From Rhizobium oryzihabitans (GTDB taxonomy: Bacteria; Pseudomonadota; Alphaproteobacteria; Rhizobiales; Rhizobiaceae): a DNA stretch of 64,000 nucleotides. Position numbers and translations under genes: made by a program. The stretch is taken from the NCBI RefSeq assembly GCF_010669145.1, contig NZ_CP048632.1, forward strand, positions 806,001-870,000. The letters run 5' to 3'. The notes beneath the pieces are model-generated. The model had not been told where the DNA came from and ran no database searches. It was given only the letters and a program-made list of their open reading frames with translations. Positions 21,229 through 32,220 of the stretch are shown in pieces; within the stretch, counting starts at the first letter, position 1, and every line of letters starts with the position of its first letter.

Positions 21229-21843
21229 TCAGATGCCCTGGCCCGGCTTGACCTTGACCGTGGTAACGGCGGTCTTCGGGTCACGGCCAACCTGCGTGGA
21301 GATATCCTGCCGCTTGATGTCGGTGCGATGACGCAGCGTCAGCACGATGGCGCCGATCATGGCCACCAGCAGCACGAGACCGGCGAGCTGGAAGAAGTAG
21401 ACGTAATTGGTATAGAGCACGTCGCCGAGGGCTGCGGTGTTGGTGCGCTCGGTGACCGGCGGGATCGGCATGGTGATCGATTTCGCCGCCTGCGGGTTCA
21501 AGACGCTGCCGCCGACAACGACGATCAGCTCAGCCGCAAGGATCACACCGATCAGCGCGCCGACCGGGGCATATTGCAGCACGCCGGAGCGCAGCTCCGC
21601 GAAATCCACATCCAGCATCATGACGACGAAGAGGAAGAGCACCGCCACGGCGCCGACATAAACCACCAGCAGGATCATGCCGAGGAATTCGGCGCCCGTC
21701 AGCAGGAACAGCGCGGCTGCGTTGAAGAAGGTCAAAATCAGAAACAGCACCGAATGAACAGGGTTCTTCGATGCGATGACCATGAACGCAGACGCCACGG
21801 CGACGAAAGCGAATATATAAAAGAATACAGCGTGCAGACCCAT
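21229..21843 (-). CDS. nuoJ: NADH-quinone oxidoreductase subunit J
   Basis: Membrane subunit of complex I, 204 residues with five helices. Visible: [16 protein letters not shown], the segment [22 protein letters not shown] (part: [15 protein letters not shown]), and [27 protein letters not shown] (part: [16 protein letters not shown]) containing the pi-bulge helix important for coupling. The C-terminal tail [17 protein letters not shown] is hydrophilic, as in other alphaproteobacteria. A 135-base spacer separates it from nuoI. Confidence 0.96.
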   Translation of the reverse strand: MGLHAVFFYIFAFVAVASAFMVIASKNPVHSVLFLILTFFNAAALFLLTGAEFLGMILLVVYVGAVAVLFLFVVMMLDVDFAELRSGVLQYAPVGALIGVILAAELIVVVGGSVLNPQAAKSITMPIPPVTERTNTAALGDVLYTNYVYFFQLAGLVLLVAMIGAIVLTLRHRTDIKRQDISTQVGRDPKTAVTTVKVKPGQGI

Positions 21844-21978
21844 CTTGGTGCCTTCTTGTCCTCATCGGGCAAAGATGGCTCGAAGGCCCCTCACCCGTTT
21901 CGTCCCCGCCGGCGAAAACCGCGCAGGCATTTTACTTTTCATCGCTCTCCGGGGTCTCCCCGGAAAGACGGTTGCGCC

Positions 21979-22470
21979 TTAACGGTAAGGCGCATCCAGT
22001 GCGAGGTTGCGCGCGATTTCACGCTCCCAGCGGTCGCCATTGTCGAGAAGCTTCTGCTTGTCGAAATAAAGCTCCTCGCGGGTTTCCGTCGCGAATTCGA
22101 AGTTCGGGCCTTCGACGATGGCATCCACCGGGCAGGCTTCCTGGCAGAAACCGCAATAGATGCACTTCACCATGTCGATGTCGTAACGCACCGTGCGGCG
22201 GGTGCCGTCATTGCGGCGCGGGCCGGCTTCAATGGTGATCGCCTGAGCGGGACAGATAGCTTCACACAGCTTGCAGGCGATGCAGCGTTCTTCACCGTTC
22301 GGATAACGGCGCAGTGCATGTTCGCCGCGGAAACGCGGAGAGACCGGGCCCTTTTCGAAAGGATAGTTCACCGTTGCCTTCTGTTTGAAGAAGTGGCGCA
22401 TCGTGAGCAGGATCGCGCCCACGAACTCCTTGAGGAACAGTGAATTGACGGCTTGGGAGAGGCTTGCCAT
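21979..22470 (-). CDS. nuoI: NADH-quinone oxidoreductase subunit I (2x[4Fe-4S])
   Basis: Carries clusters N6a and N6b that pass electrons towards NuoB. 163 residues with two ferredoxin motifs, [16 protein letters not shown] and [16 protein letters not shown], and an amphipathic N-terminal helix that packs on the membrane arm ([18 protein letters not shown]). Ends YRISP-less, in a normal family tail (LALDAPYR). Between nuoH and nuoJ. Confidence 0.97.
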   Translation of the reverse strand: MASLSQAVNSLFLKEFVGAILLTMRHFFKQKATVNYPFEKGPVSPRFRGEHALRRYPNGEERCIACKLCEAICPAQAITIEAGPRRNDGTRRTVRYDIDMVKCIYCGFCQEACPVDAIVEGPNFEFATETREELYFDKQKLLDNGDRWEREIARNLALDAPYR

Positions 22471-22506
22471 CTCAGTCTCCAGATTTCTGAGCGAGGAGTA
22501 CGGACA

Positions 22507-23553
22507 TCAACCGGCCCACCCCGTCAGCTTCAATACGAATGCAACAATAACGACCATGGCGAGCGACAGAGGCAGGAACACCTTCCAGCCGAGACGCATG
22601 AGCTGGTCATAACGGTAACGCGGAACGAAAGCCTTGGTCAGAGCGATCATGAAGAAGACCATGCAGCCCTTCAGCGCGAACCAGACAATACCCGGAACCC
22701 AGTTCAGGAACCACACATCCACGATCGGCAGCCAGCCGCCCATGAACAGGATCGTCGTCAGGCAGCAGATCAGGACGATCGCAGCATATTCGCCGAGCAT
22801 GAACATCATGTAAGGCGTGGAGCCATATTCGACCATGTGACCGGCAACCAGTTCCGATTCCGCTTCCGGAAGATCGAAGGGCGGACGGTTGGTTTCGGCA
22901 AGGCCCGAAATGAAGAACACGATGAACATCGGGAACAGCGACAGCCAGTGCCAGTCGAGGAACGAGGCAGGCAGGCCGAGCATGGTACCGAGGCCGGTCT
23001 TCTGGGCCAGAACAATGTCCGTCAGGTTCAGCGAACCGACGCAAAGCAGAACGGTGACGATGACGAGGCCGATCGACACTTCGTAGGACACCATCTGCGC
23101 CGCCGAACGCAGCGCGCCGAGGAACGGGTACTTCGAGTTCGAAGCCCAGCCGCCCATGATGATGCCGTATACTTCAAGCGAAGAAATCGCGAAGATATAG
23201 AGAATGCCGACATTGATATTGGCGACGACCCAGCCTTCGTTGAAGGGAATGACGGCATAGGTGGCGAGCGCCAGCGTCACCGCAACCAGCGGCGCCAGAA
23301 GGAAGACGGCCTTGTTGGCGCCGGCCGGAATGACTGGTTCCTTCAAGATGAACTTCAAAAGGTCGGCAAAGGACTGAAAGAGACCGAAGGGACCAACGAC
23401 GTTCGGACCACGGCGCAGCTGCACGGCCGCCCAGACCTTGCGGTCAGCGAGCAGCAGGAAGGCGATGGCCACCAGAAGGCAAACGAGAAGCAGCAGGGAC
23501 TGGCCGACCATGATCAGCGCGGGCCAGACGTAGCTCCAGAAAAACTGTTCCAT
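22507..23553 (-). CDS. nuoH: NADH-quinone oxidoreductase subunit H
   Basis: Membrane subunit forming most of the quinone cavity. 348 residues from ATG 23553, which has a good ribosome-binding site (AGGGGATTT); an upstream in-frame ATG at 23640 would overlap nuoG and add a non-family tail. Motifs: [21 protein letters not shown], the acidic loop [19 protein letters not shown] (part: [15 protein letters not shown]), and [20 protein letters not shown] (part: [15 protein letters not shown]). Eight helices as expected. Confidence 0.97.
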   Translation of the reverse strand: MEQFFWSYVWPALIMVGQSLLLLVCLLVAIAFLLLADRKVWAAVQLRRGPNVVGPFGLFQSFADLLKFILKEPVIPAGANKAVFLLAPLVAVTLALATYAVIPFNEGWVVANINVGILYIFAISSLEVYGIIMGGWASNSKYPFLGALRSAAQMVSYEVSIGLVIVTVLLCVGSLNLTDIVLAQKTGLGTMLGLPASFLDWHWLSLFPMFIVFFISGLAETNRPPFDLPEAESELVAGHMVEYGSTPYMMFMLGEYAAIVLICCLTTILFMGGWLPIVDVWFLNWVPGIVWFALKGCMVFFMIALTKAFVPRYRYDQLMRLGWKVFLPLSLAMVVIVAFVLKLTGWAG

Positions 23554-23566
23554 AAATCCCCTACCC

Positions 23567-25648
23567 TTACTCTGCCGCAGCCTGGAAATTGTTGCGGGCC
23601 AATGCGGAGCACTCGGCCATGACAGCGGATGCGCGCGCAATCGGGTTCGTCAAATAAAAGTCTTTAACCGGCGAGGCAAACGCCGACTTGTTGAGCGAGC
23701 CGGTCTTGGCAGCCAGCGCTTCGATATCCGTGGCCGTGCCGGCGACGATCTCGTCGGTTTCCGCAAGATGCGGATGCGCGACATAGAGCTGGCCGCGCAG
23801 GGCAGACAGCGAATCGAACGGCAGCTTCTTGCCGAGAACATCGGAAAGCGCACGCAGGATCGCCCAGTCTTCGCGGGCTTCGCCCGGTGCGAAACCGGCG
23901 CGGTTGCCCAGCTGCACGCGGCCTTCGGTATTGACCCAGATACCGGATTTTTCGGTATAGGCCGCACCCGGCAGGATAACGTCGGCGTTCATCGCGCCCT
24001 GGTCGCCATGGCTGCCGATATAGACGGTGAACTTGGCGCCCTTGTTGGAAAGGTCGAGTTCATCGGCGCCGAGCAGGAAGAGAACATCCATGGACGCGAC
24101 CATTTCAGCGGCGGCAACACCGCCCTCGCCCGGCACGAAGCCGATATCGAGACCGCCAACGCGGGCAGCGGCGGTGTGCAGAACCGAGAAACCGTTCCAC
24201 TCTTCGCTGACAGCACCGACCGAAACGGCGAGCTTGGCAGCGGCAGCGAGCACGGCGGCACCATCGGCGCGGGCAAGAGCACCCTGGCCGATGATGATCA
24301 GCGGGTTCTTGGCGGACTTCAGCTTGTCGACGAAGCTGTGCGAACCGTTGGCCAGATCGGACAGCGTTTCAGCGCCGGAACCGAGATATTCGTAATTGTA
24401 GCGCAGTTCGCCGGCTTCACCGATCACGCCGATCGGGAAACCGCCGCGACGCCAGCGCTTGCGGATGCGGGCGTTGAGCACGGCCGCTTCGTAGCGCGGG
24501 TTGGAACCAACGATCAGCAGGGCGTCGGCCTGCTCGATACCTTCGATGGTGGAGTTGAACAGGTAGCTGGCGCGGCCGAGCGACGGATCGAGTGCAGCGC
24601 CATCCTGACGGCAATCGACATTGGCCGAGCCGAGCGACGCCAGAAGCGACTTCAGCGCGAACATTTCTTCAACGGAGGCCAGATCGCCGGCAATTGCGCC
24701 GATCTTGCTGCCGGATGTTGCGGCAACCGCCTGCTTGATCGCACCGAAGGCTTCGCCCCAGCTTGCGGGCTGCAGGCGGCCATCCTTGCGGACGTAAGGG
24801 CGGTCAAGGCGCTGTGTCTTCAGGCCGTCCCAGATGAAACGGCTCTTGTCGGAAATCCACTCTTCATTGATCGCCTCGTTGACACGCGGCATGACGCGCA
24901 TGACTTCGCGGCCACGGGTATCGACGCGGATGGCCGAACCGAGCGCGTCCATCACGTCGATGGTTTCGGTCTTGTTCAGTTCCCACGGACGGGCGGTGAA
25001 AGCGAAAGGCTTGGAGGTGAGCGCGCCGACCGGGCAGAGGTCAACAACGTTGCCCTGCAGCTCCGAGGTCATGGCCTGCTCGAGATAGGTGGTGATTTCA
25101 GCATCTTCACCGCGGCCGATAAGGCCCAGTTCGGCAATGCCGGCCACTTCCGTGGTGAAACGAACGCAGCGCGTGCAGTGGATGCAGCGGTTCATCACCG
25201 TCTTGACGAGCGGGCCGATATATTTGTCTTCAACCGCGCGCTTGTTTTCTGCGTAACGCGAACCGGCGATACCGAAGGCCATGGCCTGGTCCTGCAGGTC
25301 GCATTCACCGCCCTGGTCGCAGATCGGGCAATCCAGCGGGTGGTTGATGAGCAGGAATTCCATCACGCCCTCGCGGGCCTTCTTGACCATCGGCGTGTTG
25401 GTGAAAACCTCAGGCAATTCACCGTTCGGGCCGCCGCGAACATCGCGAACGCCCATGGCGCAGGATGCGGCAGGCTTGGGCGGTCCGCCCTTCACCTCGA
25501 TGAGACACATGCGGCAGTTACCCGCGACCGACAAGCGCTCATGAAAACAAAAGCGCGGAACTTCAGCACCAGCCTCCTCGCACGCCTGCAACAGCGTGAA
25601 ATGATCCGGAACCTCGATCTCTTTACCGTCAACCTTGAGCTTTGCCAT
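23567..25648 (-). CDS. nuoG: NADH-quinone oxidoreductase subunit G
   Basis: Iron-sulfur subunit of the NADH-oxidising arm. 693 residues from ATG 25648 ([15 protein letters not shown]); an ATG at 25690 upstream is in frame but outside the family. N-terminal [2Fe-2S] ligands in [21 protein letters not shown], a His/Cys segment [18 protein letters not shown] (part: [14 protein letters not shown]), two [4Fe-4S] motifs ([26 protein letters not shown]) and a molybdopterin-oxidoreductase-like C-terminal domain without its cofactor. 150 bases separate it from nuoF. Confidence 0.97.
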   Translation of the reverse strand: MAKLKVDGKEIEVPDHFTLLQACEEAGAEVPRFCFHERLSVAGNCRMCLIEVKGGPPKPAASCAMGVRDVRGGPNGELPEVFTNTPMVKKAREGVMEFLLINHPLDCPICDQGGECDLQDQAMAFGIAGSRYAENKRAVEDKYIGPLVKTVMNRCIHCTRCVRFTTEVAGIAELGLIGRGEDAEITTYLEQAMTSELQGNVVDLCPVGALTSKPFAFTARPWELNKTETIDVMDALGSAIRVDTRGREVMRVMPRVNEAINEEWISDKSRFIWDGLKTQRLDRPYVRKDGRLQPASWGEAFGAIKQAVAATSGSKIGAIAGDLASVEEMFALKSLLASLGSANVDCRQDGAALDPSLGRASYLFNSTIEGIEQADALLIVGSNPRYEAAVLNARIRKRWRRGGFPIGVIGEAGELRYNYEYLGSGAETLSDLANGSHSFVDKLKSAKNPLIIIGQGALARADGAAVLAAAAKLAVSVGAVSEEWNGFSVLHTAAARVGGLDIGFVPGEGGVAAAEMVASMDVLFLLGADELDLSNKGAKFTVYIGSHGDQGAMNADVILPGAAYTEKSGIWVNTEGRVQLGNRAGFAPGEAREDWAILRALSDVLGKKLPFDSLSALRGQLYVAHPHLAETDEIVAGTATDIEALAAKTGSLNKSAFASPVKDFYLTNPIARASAVMAECSALARNNFQAAAE

Positions 25649-25798
25649 GGTCCTACTTACGTCCTGTTGCCTGTTCGTCCCATGTCTCACACGGTCCGCA
25701 ACAAATCCTTAATCACGCCCGGCACTCGTGTCGTCTGCCAGACGCTTCATGGTGTCGCGAGGCCGGAAAATTCCGGCTCCGCTCGAAGCCTTCTATGC

Positions 25799-27103
25799 TT
25801 ATTCAGCGGCTTCCAGAACAGCGCCATCATCCATGGCCCTGTAGGTATATTGGTCGATGCGCTTTTCGATTTCCGGACGGAAATTGCGGATCAGCGCCTG
25901 TACCGGCCATGCGGCGGCGTCGCCGAGCGCACAGATGGTGTGGCCTTCGATCTGCTTCGTCACTTCGAACAGCATGTCGATTTCGCGCTTCTGAGCATTG
26001 CCCTTGACCATGCGCTCCAGCACGCGCCACATCCAGCCGGTGCCTTCGCGGCACGGCGTGCACTGGCCGCAGCTTTCATGCTTGAAGAAGGCCGCGATGC
26101 GAGCAATCGCCTTGATGACGTCGGTGGACTTGTCCATGACGATCATGCCGCCGGTACCGAAGGAAGACTTCACTTCGCGCATGCCGTCGAAATCCATGAT
26201 GGCGTCCTTCATGTCCTCACCGCGAACGATGGGGCAAGATGCGCCGCCGGGGATGACGCCGAGCAGATTGTCCCAGCCGCCGCGAATGCCGCCGCAATGG
26301 CGCTCGATCAGCTCACGGAAGGACAGGCCCAGCGCATCTTCGAAGGTGCAGGGACGCTCGACATGGCCTGACACCATGAACAGCTTGGTGCCGACATTGT
26401 TCGGACGGCCGATGGACGAGAACCATGCAGCGCCACGGCGCAGGATGGTCGGCGCAACGGCGATCGATTCAACATTGTTGACGGTCGTCGGGCAGCCGTA
26501 GAGACCCATATTGGCCGGGAACGGCGGCTTGAGGCGCGGCTGGCCCTTCTTGCCTTCGAGGCTTTCGAGCAGAGCTGTCTCTTCGCCGCAGATATAGGCA
26601 CCCGCGCCATGATGGACGTAGATGTCGAAATCCCAGCCGTTCTTGTTGTTCTTGCCGAGCAGGCCGGCATCGTAGCACTCGTCGATGGCCGCCTGCAGCG
26701 CCTCACGCTCGCGCATATATTCGCCGCGAACGTAGATATAGGCGGTATGCGCGCCCATGGCGAAACCGGCGATAACGCAGCCTTCGATCAGCGTATGCGG
26801 ATCGTTGCGCAGGATTTCGCGGTCCTTGCAGGTGCCGGGCTCGGATTCATCGGCATTCACGACGAGATAATGCGGACGGCCGTCATTTTCCTTTGGCATG
26901 AAGGACCACTTGAGACCCGTCGGGAAGCCAGCGCCGCCGCGACCGCGAAGGCCTGATGCCTTCATCTCGTTGATGATCCAGTCACGGCCCTTTTCGATGA
27001 TCTGCTTGGTGCCGTCCCAATGGCCGCGCGCTCTCACGCCCTTCAGGGACTTATCCTTGAGGCCGTAGAGATTGGTAAAGATGCGATCCTGATCTTTTAA
27101 CAT
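25799..27103 (-). CDS. nuoF: NADH-quinone oxidoreductase subunit F (NADH/FMN site)
   Basis: Binds NADH and FMN and the N3 cluster, so it is the electron entry point. 434 residues. Motifs: [18 protein letters not shown] (NADH/FMN glycine-rich loop), [16 protein letters not shown], the second glycine-rich segment [19 protein letters not shown], and the cluster motif [12 protein letters not shown] with the later Cys in ICALGDA. Complete, ten bases after nuoE. Confidence 0.98.
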   Translation of the reverse strand: MLKDQDRIFTNLYGLKDKSLKGVRARGHWDGTKQIIEKGRDWIINEMKASGLRGRGGAGFPTGLKWSFMPKENDGRPHYLVVNADESEPGTCKDREILRNDPHTLIEGCVIAGFAMGAHTAYIYVRGEYMREREALQAAIDECYDAGLLGKNNKNGWDFDIYVHHGAGAYICGEETALLESLEGKKGQPRLKPPFPANMGLYGCPTTVNNVESIAVAPTILRRGAAWFSSIGRPNNVGTKLFMVSGHVERPCTFEDALGLSFRELIERHCGGIRGGWDNLLGVIPGGASCPIVRGEDMKDAIMDFDGMREVKSSFGTGGMIVMDKSTDVIKAIARIAAFFKHESCGQCTPCREGTGWMWRVLERMVKGNAQKREIDMLFEVTKQIEGHTICALGDAAAWPVQALIRNFRPEIEKRIDQYTYRAMDDGAVLEAAE

Positions 27104-27113
27104 GCTTCACCTC

Positions 27114-28211
27114 TTACCGCGGCTTCTTGCCGAAGACCCTGATATACTCGGCTTCGCCACCCTTGGCGAGCGCCTCGGCCTGCTTGATCCACTCGTCGCG
27201 TTCGATGCGGCCCTTGAAATTCAGATAACCGTCAACCCAGTCGCATTCGGCCTTCTTCCAGCCCGCGACCTGCGCGAAGGTGAAGATGCCGAGCTCATGC
27301 AGCGTGCCTTCGATCTTCGGACCGACGCCGGAAATGAGCTTCAGGTCGTCAGGCGTTGCGGGCTTCTCGATACCCGCCGGACGATCCTTGGAATCGAGCG
27401 ACGGCTTCGCAGATCCCGAAGCTTCCTTTTCGGCGGCCTTGACGTTGGCTTCCGCAGCCTTCGGCTCGTTTGCCGGCGTCTTCAGCTTCGGATCTGTCTC
27501 CGGCGCATCGGTCTTCGGCTTGGCGGCATTGGACGGCGGAACCGGTGCGGCTTCCGCAGGCACTTCGGCCGGCTTGTCGAGATTGGAACGATCCGGCTTG
27601 ATCTCTTCCGTCAGCGTCGTCAGTCCACCGACTGGAACCGACTCGTGACGGTCGATCTGCGGGCCGGTCTTGACGGTGTCGCCCTTGCCCGCTTCGAACG
27701 TGTCGATGATCTCTTCCAGACGCTCTGGCGTCAGGTCCTCATAGGCATCCTTGAAGATGATGACCATCGGCGCGTTGACGCAGGCGCCCTGACATTCCAC
27801 TTCTTCCCAGGAGAGCGTGCCGCTCTCATTGGTGTGCAGCGGATCGTGGTGGATCTTCTTGCGGCAGACATCCATCAGCGCTTCCGAGCCGCGCAGCATG
27901 CAGGGCGTGGTGCCGCAGACCTGAACGTGGGCGCGCGTGCCAACCGGCTTCAGCTGGAACTGGGTATAGAAGGTCGCCACTTCCATGACGCGGATATAGG
28001 CCATATCCAGCATGTCGGCGATCTTTTCGATGGCGGCGCGGGTAACCCAGCCGTCCTGCTCCTGCGCACGCATGAGCAGCGGGATGACCGCCGATTGCTG
28101 GCGTCCCTCGGGATATTTCAGAATCGTCTTCTCAGCCCATGCGGTATTTTCCGCATTGAAGGCAAATGCCACGGGCTGGAACTGATCTTCGGCTAGTCGA
28201 CGAACGGACAT
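27114..28211 (-). CDS. nuoE: NADH-quinone oxidoreductase subunit E with long C-terminal extension
   Basis: Thioredoxin-fold [2Fe-2S] subunit (N1a) of complex I. The first ~200 residues are a normal NuoE: QQSAVIPLLMRAQEQDGWVT, VCGTTPCMLRGSE and EVECQGACVNAPM give the four Cys ligands. Standard NuoE stops near 160-200 residues; this one has 365. The extra part is an Ala/Pro/Lys-rich, low-complexity linker (about 215-285) followed by a compact domain with the helix-hairpin-helix-like motif LISGVGPKIEGTLHELGI (about 290-365). Rhizobial NuoE proteins are known to be long; the role of the tail is not known to me. Confidence 0.94.
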   Translation of the reverse strand: MSVRRLAEDQFQPVAFAFNAENTAWAEKTILKYPEGRQQSAVIPLLMRAQEQDGWVTRAAIEKIADMLDMAYIRVMEVATFYTQFQLKPVGTRAHVQVCGTTPCMLRGSEALMDVCRKKIHHDPLHTNESGTLSWEEVECQGACVNAPMVIIFKDAYEDLTPERLEEIIDTFEAGKGDTVKTGPQIDRHESVPVGGLTTLTEEIKPDRSNLDKPAEVPAEAAPVPPSNAAKPKTDAPETDPKLKTPANEPKAAEANVKAAEKEASGSAKPSLDSKDRPAGIEKPATPDDLKLISGVGPKIEGTLHELGIFTFAQVAGWKKAECDWVDGYLNFKGRIERDEWIKQAEALAKGGEAEYIRVFGKKPR

Positions 28212-28227
28212 ACTTCCTCACGCCTTT

Positions 28228-28488
28228 TCAGTTTAACGTCTCACAACGCGATCTCGCCACCGTGACGAATTCGCAGGCGTAAGCCGCCTTGTCTTTCTGC
28301 ATGAACACGATGAACTTGCTGCCATTGGGAACCGAGGCCTTGATCTCGAATCCCGAAGACAGAAGCTGCTTGATAGTGGAACCGCCGCCGCTCGACAGCG
28401 ATACGCCGCCCTCGTCCGTCGCCGTCTGGGCGAGAACGGGGGTCGACATCGCAGCAAGAAAAGCCGGAATGGCGAGCGGCAGACGCAT
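28228..28488 (-). CDS. Small exported protein of unknown function inside the nuo operon
   Basis: 86 residues. A signal peptide is clear ([21 protein letters not shown], cleavage after ALAQ-like VLA-Q near residue 20), leaving about 65 residues in the periplasm. The mature part has two Cys (ACEF and SRCETLN), perhaps a disulphide, and a central GFEIKASVPNGSKFIVFMQK segment (part: SVPNGSKFIVFMQKDK) suggesting a small beta fold. The ATG at 28488 overlaps the nuoD stop by one base (TGATG), so it is translationally coupled to a complex I gene. I do not recognise the family. Confidence 0.82.
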   Translation of the reverse strand: MRLPLAIPAFLAAMSTPVLAQTATDEGGVSLSSGGGSTIKQLLSSGFEIKASVPNGSKFIVFMQKDKAAYACEFVTVARSRCETLN

Positions 28489-29678
28489 CAGCGGTCGACC
28501 TCCCCGAACACGATGTCGAGGGAGCCGAGAACGGCTGTAACGTCGGCAAGCTGATGGCCCTTGCACAGGAAATCCATAGCCTGCAGGTGTGCGTAACCCG
28601 GAGCGCGGATCTTGCAGCGGTAAGGCTTGTTCGAACCGTCTGCGACCACGTAAACGCCGAACTCGCCCTTCGGCGCTTCGACGGCGGCGTAAACTTCGCC
28701 GGCCGGAACGTGATAACCTTCGGTGTAGAGCTTGAAGTGGTGGATCAGCGCTTCCATCGAACGCTTCATCTCGCCACGCTTCGGCGGAACTACCTTGCCA
28801 TCGAGCGAGGAGACAGGGCCGATGCGGTGCTTGCCAGAAAGAAGATCGACGCACTGCTTCATGATTTTCACGGATTCGCGCATTTCCTGCATGCGGATCA
28901 GGTAACGATCATAGCAGTCGCCGTTCTTGCCGACGGGAATGTCGAATTCGAGATCGGAATAGCACTCATAGGGCTGCGCGCGGCGCAAATCCCAGGCAGC
29001 GCCCGAGCCGCGCACCATCACGCCCGTGAAACCCCAGGCGAAGGCGTCTTCAAGCGAAACGACGCCGATATCGACGTTACGCTGCTTGTAGATGCGGTTA
29101 TCGGTCAGCAGGCCCTCGATATTGTCGAGAACGGTGAGGAACGGGTCGCACCACTTGCCGATATCATCGACCAGTTCCGGCGGCAGGTCCTGATGCACGC
29201 CGCCCGGACGAACGTAGGCCGAGTGCATGCGCGCGCCGCAGGCGCGCTCATAGAACACCATCAGCTTTTCGCGTTCTTCGAAGCCCCAGACCGGCGGCGT
29301 CATCGCGCCGACGTCCATAGCCTGCGTCGTCACGTTCATGATGTGCGACAGGATGCGGCCGATTTCCGAATAAAGCACGCGGATCAACTGACCGCGCATC
29401 GGAATTTCGAGGCCGAGCAGCTTTTCGACGGCGAGCGCGAAAGCGTGTTCCTGGTTCATCGGCGCGACATAGTCGAGGCGGTCGAAATAGGGAACGGCCT
29501 GCAGATAGGTCTTGGTCTCGATCAGCTTTTCGGTGCCGCGGTGCAGAAGACCGATATGCGGATCGACGCGCTCGACGATTTCGCCGTCCAGTTCCAGAAC
29601 CAGACGCAGCACGCCGTGCGCGGACGGATGTTCCGGACCGAAGTTGATCGTGAAATTGCGGACGTTATGCTCAGTCAT
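28488..29678 (-). CDS. nuoD: NADH-quinone oxidoreductase subunit D
   Basis: 49-kDa subunit lining the quinone head-group site; derived from the NiFe hydrogenase large subunit. 396 residues. Visible: [19 protein letters not shown] with the quinone-site His, [24 protein letters not shown] (part: [15 protein letters not shown]), [18 protein letters not shown], and the C-terminus [16 protein letters not shown]. It follows the GFA-like gene by a single base. Confidence 0.98.
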   Translation of the reverse strand: MTEHNVRNFTINFGPEHPSAHGVLRLVLELDGEIVERVDPHIGLLHRGTEKLIETKTYLQAVPYFDRLDYVAPMNQEHAFALAVEKLLGLEIPMRGQLIRVLYSEIGRILSHIMNVTTQAMDVGAMTPPVWGFEEREKLMVFYERACGARMHSAYVRPGGVHQDLPPELVDDIGKWCDPFLTVLDNIEGLLTDNRIYKQRNVDIGVVSLEDAFAWGFTGVMVRGSGAAWDLRRAQPYECYSDLEFDIPVGKNGDCYDRYLIRMQEMRESVKIMKQCVDLLSGKHRIGPVSSLDGKVVPPKRGEMKRSMEALIHHFKLYTEGYHVPAGEVYAAVEAPKGEFGVYVVADGSNKPYRCKIRAPGYAHLQAMDFLCKGHQLADVTAVLGSLDIVFGEVDR

Positions 29679-29679
29679 T

Positions 29680-30108
29680 CTAGTGCTCCGCCGAGGTGAT
29701 CATGGCGATGAATTCGGGGCCGGTCATGTTCTGCGTGGTTTCGGCGAAAGAATAGCTCGAAGGCTTCTCATCCGTGAAAATCTGCGACGCGAACTTGAAA
29801 CTGGAAGGGTTGTCGAAAGCCTGCAGCGAAACGGCAAAATGCTTGCCGTCCTTGGAACGCCACATCAGCGTGCTGCCGCAGGTCTTGCAGAAGCAGCGCT
29901 CACCCCATTCCGACGAGGAATAGACGCCGAGGTTCTCTTCGTTTTCGACGGAGATATCAGCGCATTCGACAGCCAGAAACGCACCGCCGGACCAGCGGCG
30001 GCACATGGAGCAATGGCAAACGCCAAATTCACGGGCACCGATCGCGGCCTTGAGGCCGACGGCGCCGCAAAGACATTGCGCATGCTCTGTCGCGGGGGCT
30101 TGGCTCAT
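29680..30108 (-). CDS. GFA/CENP-V family zinc protein inserted between nuoC and nuoD
   Basis: 142 residues with the Cys pattern of the glutathione-dependent formaldehyde-activating (GFA) family: Cys12/Cys14 (QCLCGAV), Cys31/Cys33/Cys36 ([13 protein letters not shown]) and a later [10 protein letters not shown]. These bind one or two zinc ions. The actual substrate of such proteins is usually unknown. Its start overlaps the nuoC stop as ATGA and it ends one base before nuoD, so it must be co-translated with complex I genes. Most bacteria have nuoC and nuoD adjacent or fused. Confidence 0.9.
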   Translation of the reverse strand: MSQAPATEHAQCLCGAVGLKAAIGAREFGVCHCSMCRRWSGGAFLAVECADISVENEENLGVYSSSEWGERCFCKTCGSTLMWRSKDGKHFAVSLQAFDNPSSFKFASQIFTDEKPSSYSFAETTQNMTGPEFIAMITSAEH

Positions 30109-30707
30109 TGCTTGGCCTTTTCGTCACCCGGGAGAACATATTCGGTTCCTTCCCATGGGGAGAGGAAATCGAAGTTGCGGAATTCCTGCTTCAGTTCGAC
30201 CGGTTCATAAAGAACCCGTTTCAGTACGTCATCGTAACGTACTTCCACAAAGCCGGTAACCGGAAAATCCTTGCGCAGCGGATGGCCTTCGAAACCGTAA
30301 TCCGTGAGGATACGGCGAAGGTCCTTGTGGCCTTCGAACGGAATGCCATACATGTCCCAGGCTTCGCGCTCGAACCACTCGGCACCCATGTAAACGGAGG
30401 TCGAAGACGGCACGCCCTCGTCTTCCGCTACCTGCAGCTTGATGCGGACGCGCAGGTTCTGGCGCGGCGACAGCAGGTGATAGACGACATCGAAACGCTT
30501 TTCGCGCTGCGGCCAGTCAACGCCGCATATGTCGATGATGTTGACAAAACCGCACTGCACATCGTCACGCAGGAAGGTCAAAAGCGCGATCACACTTTCA
30601 GGCGTCGTGTTCAGCGTCAGTTCGCCATAGGCGATATCAGCCGACACCACGAGGGAACCGCGCGCTTCCTTAACGTAAGCAGCAAGATCGTTGAGAGCTT
30701 CGCTCAT
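30105..30707 (-). CDS. nuoC: NADH-quinone oxidoreductase subunit C
   Basis: 30-kDa subunit of the peripheral arm. 200 residues with the family signature [21 protein letters not shown] (part: [18 protein letters not shown]), the acidic segment [17 protein letters not shown], and [21 protein letters not shown]. Not fused to NuoD, unlike the enterobacterial form. About 20 bases after nuoB. Confidence 0.98.
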   Translation of the reverse strand: MSEALNDLAAYVKEARGSLVVSADIAYGELTLNTTPESVIALLTFLRDDVQCGFVNIIDICGVDWPQREKRFDVVYHLLSPRQNLRVRIKLQVAEDEGVPSSTSVYMGAEWFEREAWDMYGIPFEGHKDLRRILTDYGFEGHPLRKDFPVTGFVEVRYDDVLKRVLYEPVELKQEFRNFDFLSPWEGTEYVLPGDEKAKQ

Positions 30708-30727
30708 TCTTAATCCGTCCTTTGCCC

Positions 30728-31312
30728 TTAGCGCTCGATCGTACCGGTACGACGAATCTTCTTCTGCAGCAGAAGCACGCCATAAAGCAGCGCCTCCGCC
30801 GTGGGGGGACAGCCCGGAACGTAGATATCCACCGGCACGACGCGGTCGCAGCCGCGCACGACAGCGTAGGAATAGTGATAATAACCGCCGCCATTGGCGC
30901 AGGAGCCCATGGAGATGACGTAACGCGGCTCAGGCATCTGGTCATAGACCTTGCGCAGAGCCGGCGCCATCTTGTTGGTCAGCGTGCCGGCGACGATCAT
31001 CACGTCCGACTGGCGCGGTGAGGCGCGCGGGGCGACACCGAAGCGCTCCATGTCATAACGCGGACCGGACGCCTGCATCAGGCCTTCGACGGCGCAGCAG
31101 GCGAGACCGAACTGCATCCACATCAGGGAGCCGGTGCGCGCCCAGGTGATCAGCTCGTCGGTCGAGGTGACGAGGAAGCCCTTGTCGGCCAGCTCGTCAT
31201 TGATTTCCGTGAAGTAGGCATCGTTGCTGCCAACCGGCTTGCCGGTCGAGGGATCGATGATCCCCTTCGGCTGCGGCGCAACGAGCGTGCTGTTGTTCTG
31301 GCTCATGCCCAT
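30728..31312 (-). CDS. nuoB: NADH-quinone oxidoreductase subunit B (N2 cluster)
   Basis: Carries the terminal [4Fe-4S] cluster N2 that reduces quinone. Motifs: [14 protein letters not shown] with the tandem Cys, [15 protein letters not shown] and [20 protein letters not shown] (part: [13 protein letters not shown]). I place the start at ATG 31312, seven bases after GGGAG; an ATG at 31306 overlaps the nuoA stop as ATGA and is equally possible, and an ATG at 31333 is further upstream. The choice changes only a few variable N-terminal residues. Confidence 0.96.
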   Translation of the reverse strand: MGMSQNNSTLVAPQPKGIIDPSTGKPVGSNDAYFTEINDELADKGFLVTSTDELITWARTGSLMWMQFGLACCAVEGLMQASGPRYDMERFGVAPRASPRQSDVMIVAGTLTNKMAPALRKVYDQMPEPRYVISMGSCANGGGYYHYSYAVVRGCDRVVPVDIYVPGCPPTAEALLYGVLLLQKKIRRTGTIER

Positions 31313-31668
31313 TCCAGCGCTCCCTTCTTCCACTCATAGATAAAGCCGATGGTGAGGACGAGAAGGAACACCATCATCGACCAGAAACCGAACCAGCCCA
31401 TCTCACCAAAAGACACCGCCCAGGGGAAGAGGAAGGCGACTTCCAGATCGAAGATGATGAAGAGGATCGACACCAGATAAAAACGGATATCGAACTTCAT
31501 GCGGGCGTCATCGAAGGCATTGAAACCGCACTCGAAAGCGGAGAGCTTTTCCGGGTCCGGCGCCTTGTAGGCGACAGCGAAAGGCGCAATGAGAAGCGCC
31601 AGGCCAATGACAAGAGCGATACCGATAAAGATTGCGATCGGAATATAGGAACTGAGGAGTTCAGTCAT
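31303..31668 (-). CDS. nuoA: NADH-quinone oxidoreductase subunit A
   Basis: First gene of the complex I operon. 121 residues with three membrane helices ([61 protein letters not shown]) and the conserved matrix loop [25 protein letters not shown] (part: [17 protein letters not shown]) whose Cys is redox accessible in the active/deactive transition. Start ATG 31668 follows a strong site (AGGGAAGAG). Overlaps nuoB. Confidence 0.97.
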   Translation of the reverse strand: MTELLSSYIPIAIFIGIALVIGLALLIAPFAVAYKAPDPEKLSAFECGFNAFDDARMKFDIRFYLVSILFIIFDLEVAFLFPWAVSFGEMGWFGFWSMMVFLLVLTIGFIYEWKKGALEWA

Positions 31669-32103
31669 GGTCTCTTCCCTGTCCGGCCGGGTGCCGGACC
31701 TGCCTTTGGACCGAAAAGTCTCAAGGCGCACAAATATGTTGCAACGCCAAAGTGGTTAGCGCAGCCGCGCTCTCTCTGCAAGAGTTTAGGCACCATTTCA
31801 AGACACCTGCCGCATTGATTGGCAACAATATTGCCGGAATTGACGCAAATTTGGGCCACAATTCCGACCTAAGCCCCTCAAATACAATAATAATCGATTG
31901 AACGACGCAACCGCAAAAAAGTCACACGAATTTTACGGCAAAATGGCAACGAAGTGACGATCTGCGCCAATCGAAACTTGAGTATAAATGGCAGGAAAAA
32001 TCGCGCTTGCGAGCGCGGGAATCATGGTCCGAAATGGCCAATAACGAGCCGCACAAACAGCGCGTCAATTCAGCTTTCAAAGGAGACATTTCAGGAAGAG
32101 AAA
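31669..32103. other. Upstream region of the nuo operon
   Basis: About 435 bases without a gene between nuoA and tRNA-Asp. The part 31840-31990 is AT-rich and should contain the nuo promoter; I could not choose a -35/-10 pair with confidence. No regulator site recognised. Confidence 0.5.
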
Positions 32104-32180
32104 TGGCGCGAGTGACGGGGCTCGAACCCGCGACCTCCGGCGTGACAGGCCGGCACTCTAACCGACTGAGCTACACCCGC
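32104..32180 (-). tRNA. tRNA-Asp (GTC), copy 1
   Basis: 77 bases including an encoded CCA. Acceptor stem GCGGGTG pairs with CACTCGC (one G-T pair), D arm TAGCTCAG, anticodon loop with GTC between GCCGG-type stems, T arm GGTTCGAGCC. Differs from copy 2 by one base in the D loop (TCGG versus TTGG). Confidence 0.97.
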
Positions 32181-32220
32181 GCTCCACAGACATTCATCTG
32201 CGTTTTTCCGAGGAACAGGA

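Noticed and set aside
23768..26371. Plus-strand open frame opposite nuoG/nuoF
   Set aside because: Antisense of two conserved complex I genes; crosses their junction.
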